Assembly: GCF_005484965.1 (NCBI RefSeq)
Contig: NZ_CP034036.1
Span: 1,612,001 to 1,676,000 of the forward strand
Source of the DNA: Brenneria nigrifluens DSM 30175 = ATCC 13028
GTDB lineage: Bacteria > Pseudomonadota > Gammaproteobacteria > Enterobacterales > Enterobacteriaceae
Direction of reading: 5' to 3'
Length of the DNA stretch: 64,000 nucleotides
The translations under genes were made by a program, and so were the position numbers. Under the pieces are notes generated by a model. The model saw only the letters and a program-made list of their open reading frames with translations, did not search any database and had not been told where the DNA came from. Positions 26,557 through 35,798 of the stretch are shown one piece after another (within the stretch, counting starts at the first letter, position 1; each line of letters begins with the position of its first letter).

Positions 26557-27516
26557 ATGAAAAAAGTATTAGCGGGTCTTCTTCTGGCCGCAGCAGCAGT
26601 TACGGTTTCCGCCCACGCCGAAGATAAAATCAAAGTGGGTTTTGCCAACCGCACCCTTAACGGCGCCTTTTTCAACGGGCTGACCGAATATATGAAGATC
26701 CATGCCAAAGAGCGCGGCTACGATCTGATTACCACCGATGCGCGCGGGGATCTGACCAAGCAGATTTCGGACGTTGAAGATATGATCTCCCAGGGGATTA
26801 ATTATCTGGTGTTGAATCCGCAGGATCCCGAAGCGGGCCTGCGCATTACCCAAATCGCCAAACGCGCGGGCATTCCCACCGTTATTCTCGATAGCGATAT
26901 TTCCCTGGATGCGCCGGTGATTACCCGCGTCCAGGCCAACAACGCCAGAAACAATATCGCCATCGGCGAATATGCGGTGGAGCAATTCGGCAACAAGCCG
27001 ATGAACTGCGTGCTGATCAGCGGCAACCAGGGGAATCTGGTGGGCGAAGCCCGGCGCTCCAACTTTATCCGCGGGGTGATGGAAGCCCAGTTGCGCAAAT
27101 ATAACCAGACCAACCTGACCATCGTCAGCCAGGGCTGGGGCAACTGGGATCAGCAGGGCGGTCTGAAAGCGATGGAGGATATCGTCGTCGCCCACGGCAG
27201 CAAGATTAACTGCGTCTACAGCGAAATGGATGATATGGCGCTGGGGGCGATACTGTCGTTAAAAGGGGCCAATAAGCTGCAGGAGGTAAAAGTCTTCGCC
27301 CATGACGGCTATAAAAGAGGGCTGGAAGCCGTGGAGCGCGGCGACCTGCAGGCGACGGCCGCCAACAACCCCAACACCCTGACGGCCACCGTGCTGGATA
27401 TCATCGCTAAATACCAGGCGGGCAATAAGGAGTTCCCGGATTACGTCTATACCCCCACCGTACTGATCACCAAAGATAACGTAAAGAAAGTCTACGATCC
27501 TGAATCGCTTTTCTAA
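26557..27516 (+). CDS. polyol/sugar ABC transporter binding protein (RbsB family)
   Basis: A 319-residue Peripla_BP_4 (RbsB-like) binding protein with a clear signal peptide cut after AHA (about residue 21). The mature N-terminus KIKVGFANRTLNGAFFNGL is typical of the family. By position (dalD-dalK-this-ATPase-permease) the ligand should be D-arabinitol or a similar polyol. Klebsiella uses an MFS carrier (DalT) instead. AAGGA lies 8 nt before the ATG. Confidence 0.87.
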   Translation: MKKVLAGLLLAAAAVTVSAHAEDKIKVGFANRTLNGAFFNGLTEYMKIHAKERGYDLITTDARGDLTKQISDVEDMISQGINYLVLNPQDPEAGLRITQIAKRAGIPTVILDSDISLDAPVITRVQANNARNNIAIGEYAVEQFGNKPMNCVLISGNQGNLVGEARRSNFIRGVMEAQLRKYNQTNLTIVSQGWGNWDQQGGLKAMEDIVVAHGSKINCVYSEMDDMALGAILSLKGANKLQEVKVFAHDGYKRGLEAVERGDLQATAANNPNTLTATVLDIIAKYQAGNKEFPDYVYTPTVLITKDNVKKVYDPESLF

Positions 27517-27563
27517 GTCGCTTCCCCCTGGCGAACCAGGGGGGCTGAAAATGAGGTATTTTC

Positions 27564-29063
27564 ATGGACCAGTATGCGGTGGTTATCGAGCAGGTTAAAA
27601 AAAGTTTTGGCGGCGTCCATGCGCTGAAAAACATCGATTTGCAAGTGAAGAGGGGCAGTATCCACGCCATTGTGGGAGAAAACGGCGCCGGTAAATCCAC
27701 CCTGATGAAGATTCTGTCCGGCATCTATATCAAGGACGGCGGAACCATCCACATCAATGGCAAAGAGGTCCACTTCACGTCGCCGAAGCAGAGCCGGGAA
27801 AATCATATCGGCATTATTTACCAGGAGCTGGCGCTGGCCCCGGACCTCACCGTGGCGGAGAATATTTTCCTCGGCGATCTCGGCTTCGGCGGCCGGTTGG
27901 TCAACTGGAAAAAAATGAACCAGAAGGCCGCCCGGGTATTATCCAATCTGGGCTTTCATATCCCCCCCACGGCACGGCTCGGTTCCCTGAGCGTCGCCTA
28001 CCAGCAAATGGTGGAAATCGCCAAGTCGCTGGCCAGGGACGTGAAGATCTTGATCCTGGACGAACCCTCGGCGGTATTGTCGCACCGCGAGATCGATATC
28101 CTGTTCGGCCAGCTAAAACTGCTGAAAGGCCAGGGGGTGACCATTCTGTATATCTCCCACCGTCTGGAGGAGATATTCGCCATCGCCGACGCGATTACGG
28201 TGATCAAGGATGGCGAAACGGTGACCGACCTGGACCCCGCCACCTGCACCGAAGATGACATTATTTCCAGCATGGTGGGGCGTAAATTCGAAAATCTTTA
28301 TCCGCCGAAAAACGTTCCCCGGCAAGAAACCGTGCTTGAGGTCTACGGCATGTCCACCAAGTCGCTGCTGAAAGATATCAATCTCAGCGCCAGAAAAGGC
28401 GAAATCGTCGGCCTGGCGGGGCTGGTGGGCTCCGGGCGCACGGAAATTTCCCGCTGTCTGTTCGGCCTGGACCGTATGACCGCCGGACGGATTGTGAAAA
28501 ACGGCAGGGAGATCGCCGTGCGCCATCCCGCCGACGCCATGCGCCAGGGCATCGGTCTGGTGCCGGAGAGCCGCAAAGAGCAGGGCGCCATTCTATCCCG
28601 GCCCATCCGGGAGAATATGACGTTATCGAATTTAAAACGCGTTTGTTATCGCTTCGGCATTTTAAATTACCGCCGCGAGCGGGCGCTCAGCGAACAGTCG
28701 CGTCAGCGGCTGTCGATTAAATTGGGTTCGGTGGAAGATCCTATTTCCAGCCTCAGCGGCGGGAACCAGCAAAAAGTGGTGATCGCCAAATGGCTGGCCA
28801 CCGAATGCGATCTGCTGATCCTTGACGAACCTACCCGCGGCGTGGATGTCGGCGCCAAGGTGGAAATTTATAACGTGATTCATGAATTAGCCGAAAAGGG
28901 CTACGCCATTATTGTGATTTCTTCGGAGATGATCGAGGTCATCTCCCTGGCTCATCGGGTGTACGTGATGAGCGAAGGAACCATCACCGCCGAACTGCAC
29001 GGCGACCAGATCACCGAAGAGAACATTATGCGCTTCGCCATACCCAAACGTGCTTTAGCGTAG
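27564..29063 (+). CDS. sugar ABC transporter ATPase (RbsA family, duplicated domains)
   Basis: A 499-residue double ABC ATPase of the ribose/xylose type. Domain 1 has Walker A GENGAGKST and Walker B ILILDEPSAVL; its signature is unusual (LSVAYQQM). Domain 2 has a degenerate P-loop (GLVGSGRTE), LSGGNQQKV and LLILDEPTRGVD. Asymmetric domains like this are normal in the family. It energises uptake for the flanking binding protein and permease. GAGGT precedes the start. Confidence 0.9.
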   Translation: MDQYAVVIEQVKKSFGGVHALKNIDLQVKRGSIHAIVGENGAGKSTLMKILSGIYIKDGGTIHINGKEVHFTSPKQSRENHIGIIYQELALAPDLTVAENIFLGDLGFGGRLVNWKKMNQKAARVLSNLGFHIPPTARLGSLSVAYQQMVEIAKSLARDVKILILDEPSAVLSHREIDILFGQLKLLKGQGVTILYISHRLEEIFAIADAITVIKDGETVTDLDPATCTEDDIISSMVGRKFENLYPPKNVPRQETVLEVYGMSTKSLLKDINLSARKGEIVGLAGLVGSGRTEISRCLFGLDRMTAGRIVKNGREIAVRHPADAMRQGIGLVPESRKEQGAILSRPIRENMTLSNLKRVCYRFGILNYRRERALSEQSRQRLSIKLGSVEDPISSLSGGNQQKVVIAKWLATECDLLILDEPTRGVDVGAKVEIYNVIHELAEKGYAIIVISSEMIEVISLAHRVYVMSEGTITAELHGDQITEENIMRFAIPKRALA

Positions 29064-29076
29064 CTGAGGAAAGATT

Positions 29077-30057
29077 ATGGAAACGGTAAAAGTCCCGACC
29101 AAAAACACCGATTTCGCATTGCGAAGCAAGACGCTGCATTTTTTTGCCAACAACTCGACGCTGCTGGTGTTTTTCGTCATGTTGATCGTGGCCAATTTTT
29201 TATCCGACCGTTTTTACACGCCGGAGAATATTACCAATGTCTTAAGGCAGAGCGTGCCGCTCGGGCTGGCGGCCATCGGCATGCTGTTCGTGATCCTGAC
29301 CGGCGGCATCGACCTCTCCGTGGGGTCGATTATGGCGCTGGTCTCGGTGGCGGTGGCGCTGCTGATCCCGGAAATCGGGGTGATGCCGGCGATAATCGCC
29401 GGCGCCGGCATCGCCACGCTGGTGGGGGCCGCCGCCGGGAGTCTGGTGACCTTTTTCAATATCGCCCCGTTTATCGCCACGCTGGCCATGATGACCATCG
29501 CCCGCGGCGTGGCGCTGATCGCCGCCAAGGGGCAGCCGGTTTTTATTGACGATGTGTCCTATGTGAATTTCGGCACCGGCTACCTGTTGGGATTGCCGCT
29601 GCCGGTCTATGTGTTTATCGCCTTTGCGCTGCTGGCGCATTTTGTTTATCGCTACACGGTGTTTGGCCGTCTGGTGGTGTCCATCGGCTCCAATGAAACC
29701 GCCACCCGCTTTGCCGGCGTCAGGGTGGATTGGTACAAATTCGCCGTCTACGCCCTGAGCGGACTGGCGTGCGGCCTGGCCGGCGTGCTGGCCTCCACCC
29801 GCACCGGCGTGGGGTCGCCGGTGATGTCCATCGGCTTTGAGCTGGACGTGATCGCCGCGGTGGTGGTGGGCGGCGCCAGCCTGGCGGGAGGACGCGGCAC
29901 GGTGGTCAATACCATTATCGGCGTGCTGATCCTGAGCATTATTTCCAACCTGATGAATTTAATGAATATATCCGGCTATAACCAGCAGGTGGTAAAAGGG
30001 GTGATCATTATCGTCGCCGTGATGCTGGAGAGTTTTAAATCCCGGGCGCGGGCATAA
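29077..30057 (+). CDS. sugar ABC transporter permease (RbsC family)
   Basis: A 326-residue inner-membrane permease with about eight or more hydrophobic segments. The family motif GGIDLSVGSIMAL is near residue 72, and GVRVDWYKFAVYALSGL and GGASLAGGRGTVVNTIIGVLIL are in the C-terminal half. It completes the polyol importer encoded with dalD and dalK. GAGGAAAG lies just before the start, 13 bp after the ATPase stop. It is the last gene of the operon. Confidence 0.9.
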   Translation: METVKVPTKNTDFALRSKTLHFFANNSTLLVFFVMLIVANFLSDRFYTPENITNVLRQSVPLGLAAIGMLFVILTGGIDLSVGSIMALVSVAVALLIPEIGVMPAIIAGAGIATLVGAAAGSLVTFFNIAPFIATLAMMTIARGVALIAAKGQPVFIDDVSYVNFGTGYLLGLPLPVYVFIAFALLAHFVYRYTVFGRLVVSIGSNETATRFAGVRVDWYKFAVYALSGLACGLAGVLASTRTGVGSPVMSIGFELDVIAAVVVGGASLAGGRGTVVNTIIGVLILSIISNLMNLMNISGYNQQVVKGVIIIVAVMLESFKSRARA

Positions 30058-30132
30058 ACAGAGCGCAGGCTGGGCCGCAGCGCGTGCAGGCGGAGCACGC
30101 GACGGACAGCCAATGGAAGCAGGAATATTTTC

Positions 30133-30158
30133 CCCGGCGCGCTCTTGCCCGCGCCGGG
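30133..30158 (+). other. GC-rich hairpin after the arabinitol operon
   Basis: CCCGGCGCG pairs with CGCGCCGGG across an 8-nt loop, 75 bp after the permease stop. There is no T-run, so it is a factor-dependent terminator or 3'-end stabiliser at best. The surrounding 30058-30677 holds no gene, only this hairpin and the chemoreceptor promoter. Confidence 0.4.
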
Positions 30159-30383
30159 CATAAATCCGGATGGCGTTTTCCCTGCCGGAACAGCGAAACC
30201 GGCTAAACTCGGCCTCCCGCATGATAGCGTATTTATTCGCCGCCTCTCTGTTTCCACGCTCGCATGGCGCTGGAAACCGCATATATCACCGGATCAAAAT
30301 AGAATCTAACGATCAAAATTACCCATTTGATTTACTTGACCTATTAAAGTGTTATTTTTGATCGTTTTTGTCGATCATAAACG

Positions 30384-30410
30384 TAAACTTCCTTTGCCGT
30401 CAGCCGATAA
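30384..30410 (+). promoter_or_regulatory. FliA (sigma-28) promoter of the chemoreceptor gene
   Basis: TAAACTTC, an 11-nt spacer, then a perfect GCCGATAA -10 element. This matches the enterobacterial flagellar class 3 consensus (TAAAGTTT-N11-GCCGATAA) in 14 of 16 positions. It points at the methyl-accepting protein, leaving a leader of about 260 nt. Confidence 0.8.
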
Positions 30411-30677
30411 ATAACAGGCGTTAGAAATATTTTTCAGTCATAACGCGCATGTGCTCACCCGAAGTGCGAGGTCTCTGCCGGCAAGATTTCATAACCGCTC
30501 GTTCGATGCGGTTTCACAAGATTGACAAGCATCATTTTCCACGCACCTCAAGCTCTGCGGCAACCTCCCGTTACAAGCCGGGATATGACTGATGTTAAAC
30601 GGATGCAATCAATACGCGCGGCATTAACGCAAAGGTTTGCATCGGGCAAGCCTTATCCACACGAGGGAAGTGAGAAA

Positions 30678-32360
30678 GTGAAGAACTATAAAATCGGCAT
30701 TCGGCTGGGGGTGGGATTTGGCGTGCTTATCGTCTTTTCTCTGGTGATGTTGGCTTGCGGTATCTATCAACTGCATCAGATTGATCAACGTACCCGCCAG
30801 ATGATGCAGGAGCCGTTGCAGAAGGAGCGGCTGGTAACGGACTGGTATGGCGTTATCAGCGCCAGCGTGCAACGCACCACCGCCATTGCCCGCAGCAGCG
30901 ACGATGCGTTATCCGAACTGTTCGCGGCGGAAAACGCCGTTGCCAGCACGGGGTCCAGCGAACGGCAGGCCGAATTCGCCGGGCGGATCGCCGGTCCGCA
31001 GGAGAAAGCGTTGTTCGACAAGCTGAATGAGGTTCGTCAGAGCTATATCAAGGTGCGCGACCTTATCATCACGGTGAAGTCGAGCGGACAGCTTGAACAG
31101 GCTTTAACGCTTTTTGAGCAGGATTTCCGACCGGCGGCGCGTAACTATCTGGATACGCTGCAGGCCCTGCGCGACTTCCAGCGCGCCAGCATCGACCAAC
31201 TGGGTTCGGATATTTCCCGAGGAGCCAGCAACGGTTATCTCTTTCTGGGCATTATCGGCCTGCTGATCGCGGTCGCCGGTTCGCTGCTGGCCTGGGTGCT
31301 CACCCGCAGCATCGTGCGGCCGCTGGAACACGCGGTGCGGATCACCAATGCGGTGGCCGACGGCGATCTCACCCAGGAGGTGCGTCCGGAAGGCCGGGAT
31401 GAGACCGCGCTGTTGCTCCATGCCCTGCGGAACATGACCGTACGGCTGCGCACCATCGTCGGCGAGGTGCGCCAGGGGGCGGCATCCATCGCCGGGGCGT
31501 CTTCGCAAATCTCCGCGGGCAACCTAGACCTTTCCAGCCGTACCGAAGAGCAGTCCAGCGCGTTGCAGGAGACGGCGGCCGCCATCGAACAACTGGCGTC
31601 CACCGTGCGCCAGAACGCCGACAACGCCAAACAGGCCAACCAGATGGCGCAGTCCACCGCCGGTCAGGCCCAGTCCGGCGGGCAGTTGGTAAGCGAAGTG
31701 GTGCAGACCATGGGGGCGATAGACACCTCATCCAAGAAGATTGTCGACATAATCGGGGTGATCGACAGCATCGCCTTCCAGACCAATATCCTGGCGCTTA
31801 ACGCGGCGGTGGAAGCCGCCCGCGCCGGCGAGCAGGGCCGGGGCTTCGCGGTGGTGGCCAGCGAAGTGCGCAGCCTGGCCCAGCGCAGCGCGTCGGCGGC
31901 CAAGGAAATCAAGGAACTGATCGACCATTCGGTGCAGACCGTGGAATCAGGCAACCGGCTGGTGGAACAGGCCGGATCGTCGATACTGGAGATTGTCGGC
32001 GGCGTACGCAAAGTCAGCGATTTGGTGAGTGAAATCAGCGCGGCCAGTCAGGAACAGTCACTGGGGATTGACCAGGTGAATGTGGCGGTGACCCAGATGG
32101 AGCAGACCACGCTGCAAAATGCGGCGCTGGTAAACGAGGCGGCGGCGGCCACCCAGTCGCTGCAACAGCAGGCCGAGCAGTTGGAGCGGGGAGTAAGCGT
32201 ATTTCGGCTGACGGGCGAACAGCAAATATCCGGTGGTTCGTCAGCGGCCGGCAAGCCAGCCTCCGCCGCTACGGCCCCCTCTGTCGCTCTGGAGCATAAA
32301 CCGGCGACGGTCGGCGGCAAATCAGCGGCCTCAGGCGAAGGGAACTGGACCACTTTTTAA
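30678..32360 (+). CDS. methyl-accepting chemotaxis protein
   Basis: A transmembrane chemoreceptor of 560 residues from the start I choose. TM1 is at about 8-30. A periplasmic four-helix-type ligand domain follows to about 185, then TM2 at 187-210, a HAMP domain, and the signalling coiled coil with the conserved tip IIGVIDSIAFQTNILALNAAVEAARAGEQGRGFAVVA split over residues 360-400. It ends in NWTTF, a CheR/CheB-docking pentapeptide like NWETF of Tar and Tsr. The GTG at 30678 is preceded by GAGGGAAG at 7 nt and starts VKNYKIGIRLG, normal for this class. An upstream in-frame TTG (30522) and ATG (30585) would add a non-membrane extension. Ligand unknown. Confidence 0.9.
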   Translation: MKNYKIGIRLGVGFGVLIVFSLVMLACGIYQLHQIDQRTRQMMQEPLQKERLVTDWYGVISASVQRTTAIARSSDDALSELFAAENAVASTGSSERQAEFAGRIAGPQEKALFDKLNEVRQSYIKVRDLIITVKSSGQLEQALTLFEQDFRPAARNYLDTLQALRDFQRASIDQLGSDISRGASNGYLFLGIIGLLIAVAGSLLAWVLTRSIVRPLEHAVRITNAVADGDLTQEVRPEGRDETALLLHALRNMTVRLRTIVGEVRQGAASIAGASSQISAGNLDLSSRTEEQSSALQETAAAIEQLASTVRQNADNAKQANQMAQSTAGQAQSGGQLVSEVVQTMGAIDTSSKKIVDIIGVIDSIAFQTNILALNAAVEAARAGEQGRGFAVVASEVRSLAQRSASAAKEIKELIDHSVQTVESGNRLVEQAGSSILEIVGGVRKVSDLVSEISAASQEQSLGIDQVNVAVTQMEQTTLQNAALVNEAAAATQSLQQQAEQLERGVSVFRLTGEQQISGGSSAAGKPASAATAPSVALEHKPATVGGKSAASGEGNWTTF

Positions 32361-32529
32361 TAAAAATCGCCGTCGGCTCCCTGCCGGCGATGACAATCAA
32401 GCTCGATAACGCCGTGCTGCGCATTTTCAGCGCCGCGCGGTTTCACCGTGGCCTCAGCGCGTAAATTGGCGCTCCGGCCAAAATATGTTATTGATATCCG
32501 TAGTAGCATTCTCATCAACGGATACCGAT

Positions 32530-33765
32530 ATGTCTCAACCGGTTATACCTCTTTCCGCCGCGCGTAATCTGCACCTCGCCGCACAACATTTGCAGCATCC
32601 CTTAAAGCGTAAACCCGTGCGGGACGATCTCCTCTCCGCCATCAGAAACATGGCGTTGCTGCAAATCGACACCATCAGCGTCGTGGCGCGCAGCCCTTAT
32701 CTGGTGCTTTTTAGCCGCCTCGGACATTATCCGACTCCCTGGCTGGAAGAGATGCTGGCCGAAGGCAAACTGTTTGAGTACTGGGCGCATGAAGCCTGTT
32801 TCATTCCCATCGAAGATTACCCGTTATTACGCCACCGTATGCTGCAACCTGAAAAAATGGGTTGGAAATATTCACAGCAATGGCTTGAAACGCATCAACA
32901 GGATATCACCGCGCTTTTGAGCCATATCGCTGAAAACGGACCGGTGCGCTCCGCCGATTTCAGTACGGATAGGCCCTCGTCCAGCGGCTGGTGGGACTGG
33001 AAACCGCATAAAAAACACCTTGAAACGCTGTTTACCGTCGGAAAACTGATGGTGGCGGAACGGCGCAATTTTCATCGCGTGTATGATCTCGCCGAACGCG
33101 TATTGCCAGGCTGGGACGACGCCACGCGGGCCTTGCCCCAGGACCAAGCCGAAATTGAGATGTTGCGCCGATCCGCCGAGTGCCTCGGTCTCTTCAAAGC
33201 CGAATGGTTGGCCGATTACTACCGGTTAAAGCGTATTAAAACCGGCGAGGTTATTTCCCGCTTGCTGAACAGCGGGGAGCTCACTGCGGTGAATGTCGAC
33301 GGGCTGGAAGGGCAATATTATGTACACCGCTCACAGTACGCATTGTTGCAACAGGCGCTACAGGGGCGGATAAGCTCCACGGTAACCACGCTGCTTTCAC
33401 CTTTTGACCCTGTGGTATGGGACAGAAAACGCGCGCTGACGTTGTTTGGCTTCGACTATCGATTGGAGTGCTATACGCCGCAAGAGCGGCGTCGGTACGG
33501 TTATTTCACCCTGCCGATATTAAACCGCGGTGAGCTGATAGGCCGGGTGGATGCCAAAATCCATCGCCAAGAGGAGGTGTTTGAAATTAAAACGCTGCAT
33601 CTGGAAGAGGGAATAAAAATCACTACGCGACGCATTAAGGATCTCACCGGGGCATTCAGCCGCTGTGCGCGCTGGCACGGCGCGGAAAAAGTCATTATAA
33701 GGCATATTCCCGCTGTGTTGCATTCAATATGGGGCAACGGCTGGTCGCTGGATGGCGCTGAATGA
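32530..33765 (+). CDS. ycaQ: winged-helix DNA repair protein, YcaQ/AlkX family
   Basis: A 411-residue HTH_42 family protein close to E. coli YcaQ (AlkX), a DNA glycosylase that unhooks interstrand crosslinks and other alkylation lesions. Shared stretches are LSAARNLHLAAQ, LLQIDTISVVARSPYLVLFSRLG, EYWAHEACF, HRMLQPEKMGWKY, GWWDWKPHK, LSPFDPVVWDRKRA and the QYG-like RRYGYFTLP with IGRVDAKIHRQ. The proposed catalytic QxD corresponds here to QID in LLQIDTI. The ATG at 32530 matches the family start; an upstream in-frame ATG (32485) would add 15 residues. It is monocistronic. Confidence 0.88.
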   Translation: MSQPVIPLSAARNLHLAAQHLQHPLKRKPVRDDLLSAIRNMALLQIDTISVVARSPYLVLFSRLGHYPTPWLEEMLAEGKLFEYWAHEACFIPIEDYPLLRHRMLQPEKMGWKYSQQWLETHQQDITALLSHIAENGPVRSADFSTDRPSSSGWWDWKPHKKHLETLFTVGKLMVAERRNFHRVYDLAERVLPGWDDATRALPQDQAEIEMLRRSAECLGLFKAEWLADYYRLKRIKTGEVISRLLNSGELTAVNVDGLEGQYYVHRSQYALLQQALQGRISSTVTTLLSPFDPVVWDRKRALTLFGFDYRLECYTPQERRRYGYFTLPILNRGELIGRVDAKIHRQEEVFEIKTLHLEEGIKITTRRIKDLTGAFSRCARWHGAEKVIIRHIPAVLHSIWGNGWSLDGAE

Positions 33766-34132
33766 TGGAAAAGAAAGCGACTATCGACAGTCTGATAAAA
33801 CCATGATGATTCGCCCTCCGGACAGGAAATGGGATTAGTCCGACAGGATATGCGCCGGGAAAAAGACTGTTTCTGGTAATATTGCTCTATCAGAGCACGA
33901 TTTCGGGGCAGTATTTGCAACCGACGTCCGGGGGCGCTTCAGGATTGGTTTGTTTGAAATAATGATGTTCTTAAGTTGAATATAAAAATGCGACATTATA
34001 AGGTCTCCGATTTTGGATAGAACTGAATTGGGGGCAAGAATCGCTATCGGATAAGAATAAACCTGTCTGGAACTACGGAATAAATTCTGCTACAATTAAT
34101 ATACTTATAAATATAATAATTGAGGTCTGGCA
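33766..34132. other. AT-rich gene-free stretch
   Basis: No supported gene. Base composition falls sharply relative to the upstream genes and stays AT-rich through 35600, which suggests acquired DNA beside the tRNA-Asn gene. Confidence 0.4.
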
Positions 34133-34507
34133 TTGTACATATATATTATTAGTATTCTCGCTGTCATGTTTTATGTTTTTTTTCTGATATACAGAAAAAA
34201 CAAACAGAAGAGAGAAAGAAATAAGGTGGTTGAACCTTTAGTATTGTTTTTTGAGGCAAGGCATAGGGAGCTTGATGCTGGAACGCTTAATTTGACGGCA
34301 AAAGTGCCCTTCAGCGTTATTAAAAATGTTATCAAATGTTTGAGTCCGGATGAAAGAGAAGAATTTCGCGCACATTTAAAATCATACCGGGAGATTAAAG
34401 AACGATTGATATATACTAAATATTACGAAAGCGAAAAACCTATACTGCTTAGGCGCGCAAAAAATCATGTTAAAGACATATTGGAAGCTATACATATTCA
34501 GCCCTGA
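34133..34507 (+). CDS. small membrane-anchored protein of unknown function
   Basis: A 124-residue orphan. It begins at TTG with GAGGT seven bases upstream. The N-terminal 20 residues are hydrophobic (YIYIISILAVMFYVFFLIY) and followed by a basic stop-transfer cluster (RKNKQKRERNK). The rest is a charged, helical cytoplasmic domain (CLSPDEREEFRAHLKSYREIKERL). I recognise no family. Strong AT bias separates it from the surrounding core genes. The alternative start is an ATG at codon 12, which would shorten the membrane segment. Confidence 0.55.
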   Translation: MYIYIISILAVMFYVFFLIYRKNKQKRERNKVVEPLVLFFEARHRELDAGTLNLTAKVPFSVIKNVIKCLSPDEREEFRAHLKSYREIKERLIYTKYYESEKPILLRRAKNHVKDILEAIHIQP

Positions 34508-34801
34508 TATGTGTTTGTATCTGTCCTGTGGCCGGTGAGACCGGGTATCCTGGATCTGTCTCTGGGAGCAGGATTGGGTTCTCATATGTCTTGTGAACAG
34601 CGGGGAAAACTTGCCTGCTAGTACTCGCCGACGCTGAGTGCACGGCCGAGACGGCACAACGGCTATTGATGGATCCATACACCCAGTGATGGGCGGCGGT
34701 CAGATCGATCGGGTCGGGCAGAGGGCGTTGACATGGCAAGTTGATCACAACGACATGCTGCGTACGCGCGATCATTCCCGATCGCGCGAAATGGCAAGAC
34801 T
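34508..34801. other. gene-free stretch with a 9-bp inverted repeat
   Basis: No convincing gene. CGCGCGATC at 34765-34773 pairs perfectly with GATCGCGCG at 34780-34788 over a 6-nt gap. It sits just before the antitoxin remnant and could be an old operator or terminator. Confidence 0.35.
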
Positions 34802-34940
34802 TTGGCAAAGGTTGTGTCTTACACGGAAGAGAGGCCAAAACGTAAGCTGGATTTTCTGAAGGGCAAAGGAACGGTTCCTGATCACTTTGATGAGCTGAAC
34901 GGCGCAGAAATACAGGATATGTTTGAAGGGAAATATGAAT
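34802..34940 (+). pseudogene. remnant of an antitoxin gene
   Basis: The peptide VSYTEERPKRKLDFLKGKG, followed by TVPDHFDELNGAEIQDMFEG, has the look of the C-terminal, toxin-binding half of a Phd-type antitoxin. It lies directly before a PIN-domain toxin. No DNA-binding N-terminal half is visible upstream, and the frame runs into the toxin gene without its own stop, so the gene is decayed at both ends. Confidence 0.45.
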
Positions 34941-34941
34941 T

Positions 34942-35339
34942 ATGTATTTACTTGATACCAATATTTTTCTCTTTCTTGCTTATAGCTCAGAACACCTCAC
35001 GGAAGAGGAAAAAAATATTATTCAGGATGCCGAGAATGAACTCTATTTCAGTGCCGCCAGTATTTGGGAAGTCGCTATCAAGTATGCGTTAAATAAGCCC
35101 GATTTCAATATCAACCCGGATGCGTTAAGAAAAGGACTGTTTGATAATGGATTCAAGGAACTAGCGGTTAAAGGAGAACACTCTCTCAATCTGTTGAATT
35201 TCCCGGAATCCTTATCCAAGGATCCTTTTAATAGAATGCTTATTGCTCAAGCTAATTATGAAAACTTATCCTTATTACGTCGAATAATAAAATAATCGAT
35301 TTTTTCGCCAATTTTATAAAAGTTACACCTAATCGGTAA
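34942..35339 (+). pseudogene. VapC-like PIN-domain toxin, frameshifted near 35265
   Basis: The frame from the ATG begins YLLDTNIFLFLAYS (first PIN Asp) and continues FSAASIWEVAIKYAL (conserved Glu) and FPESLSKDPFNRMLIAQA (third acidic region), then ends abnormally as SLLRRIIK at 35295. Moving to the -1 frame at about 35265 restores the usual ending LITSNNKIIDFFANFI and stops at 35339. A one-base deletion in the AACTTATCC region explains both. PIN toxins cleave RNA; this copy is probably inactive because the T-S-N-N-K segment is lost. Its antitoxin is also degraded. Confidence 0.7.
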
Positions 35340-35614
35340 TTGATCTTACCCAGCATATATGGACATGTGACTATCGGAAAGTGCCGTAATCGTCGCTCCT
35401 GATTACAAGTCAGAGCTGGATTCTGGTTTCCAATCGCACTGGCTAATAGCAACAATGCGGACGCAATCCTTCCTTTTTCCGATGGACTTAATAATGGACT
35501 TAACAGTACCGGATACCGGTGGATTTCAGTGGAAGTCGTTGGCGCGTGGAAAGATGATTTTTATCCATCTTTCAATGACCTGTGAACATCAGTAGGCATC
35601 CACAGAACAAGAAA
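35340..35614. other. gene-free stretch left of tRNA-Asn
   Basis: No gene seen. GGACTTAATAATGGACTTAA contains a short direct repeat (GGACTTAA), about 35482-35501. tRNA-Asn genes are common integration sites for islands, and the decayed genes to the left fit an eroded island. I found no integrase and no repeat of the tRNA 3' end within the window. Confidence 0.3.
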
Positions 35615-35690
35615 TGGCTCCCCCGACTGGACTCGAACCAGTGACATACGGATTAACAGTCCGCCGTTCTACCGACTGAACTACGGGGGA
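35615..35690 (-). tRNA. asnT: tRNA-Asn (GTT)
   Basis: A 76-nt cloverleaf with encoded CCA. It differs from E. coli tRNA-Asn only in the acceptor stem (TCCCCCG with CGGGGGA). The anticodon is GTT in GACTGTTAATC, and the T-arm is GGTTCGAGTCC. It lies near mtfA and tRNA-Ser(CGA), as in the E. coli asnT-serU region. Confidence 0.97.
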
Positions 35691-35798
35691 ATCGTGTGAA
35701 CGGGGCGCATCATATCCGGCGTCTGCGGTGCTGTCAACGGCAAAATCGGGGTTGCCGTCCGACCGTTTAGGCCCTGTACAATTCTTATTTATCGCCGG

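Noticed and set aside
35482..35501. GGACTTAA direct repeat as an integration attachment site
   Set aside because: It is only 8 bp, both copies are adjacent, and it does not match the tRNA-Asn 3' end.
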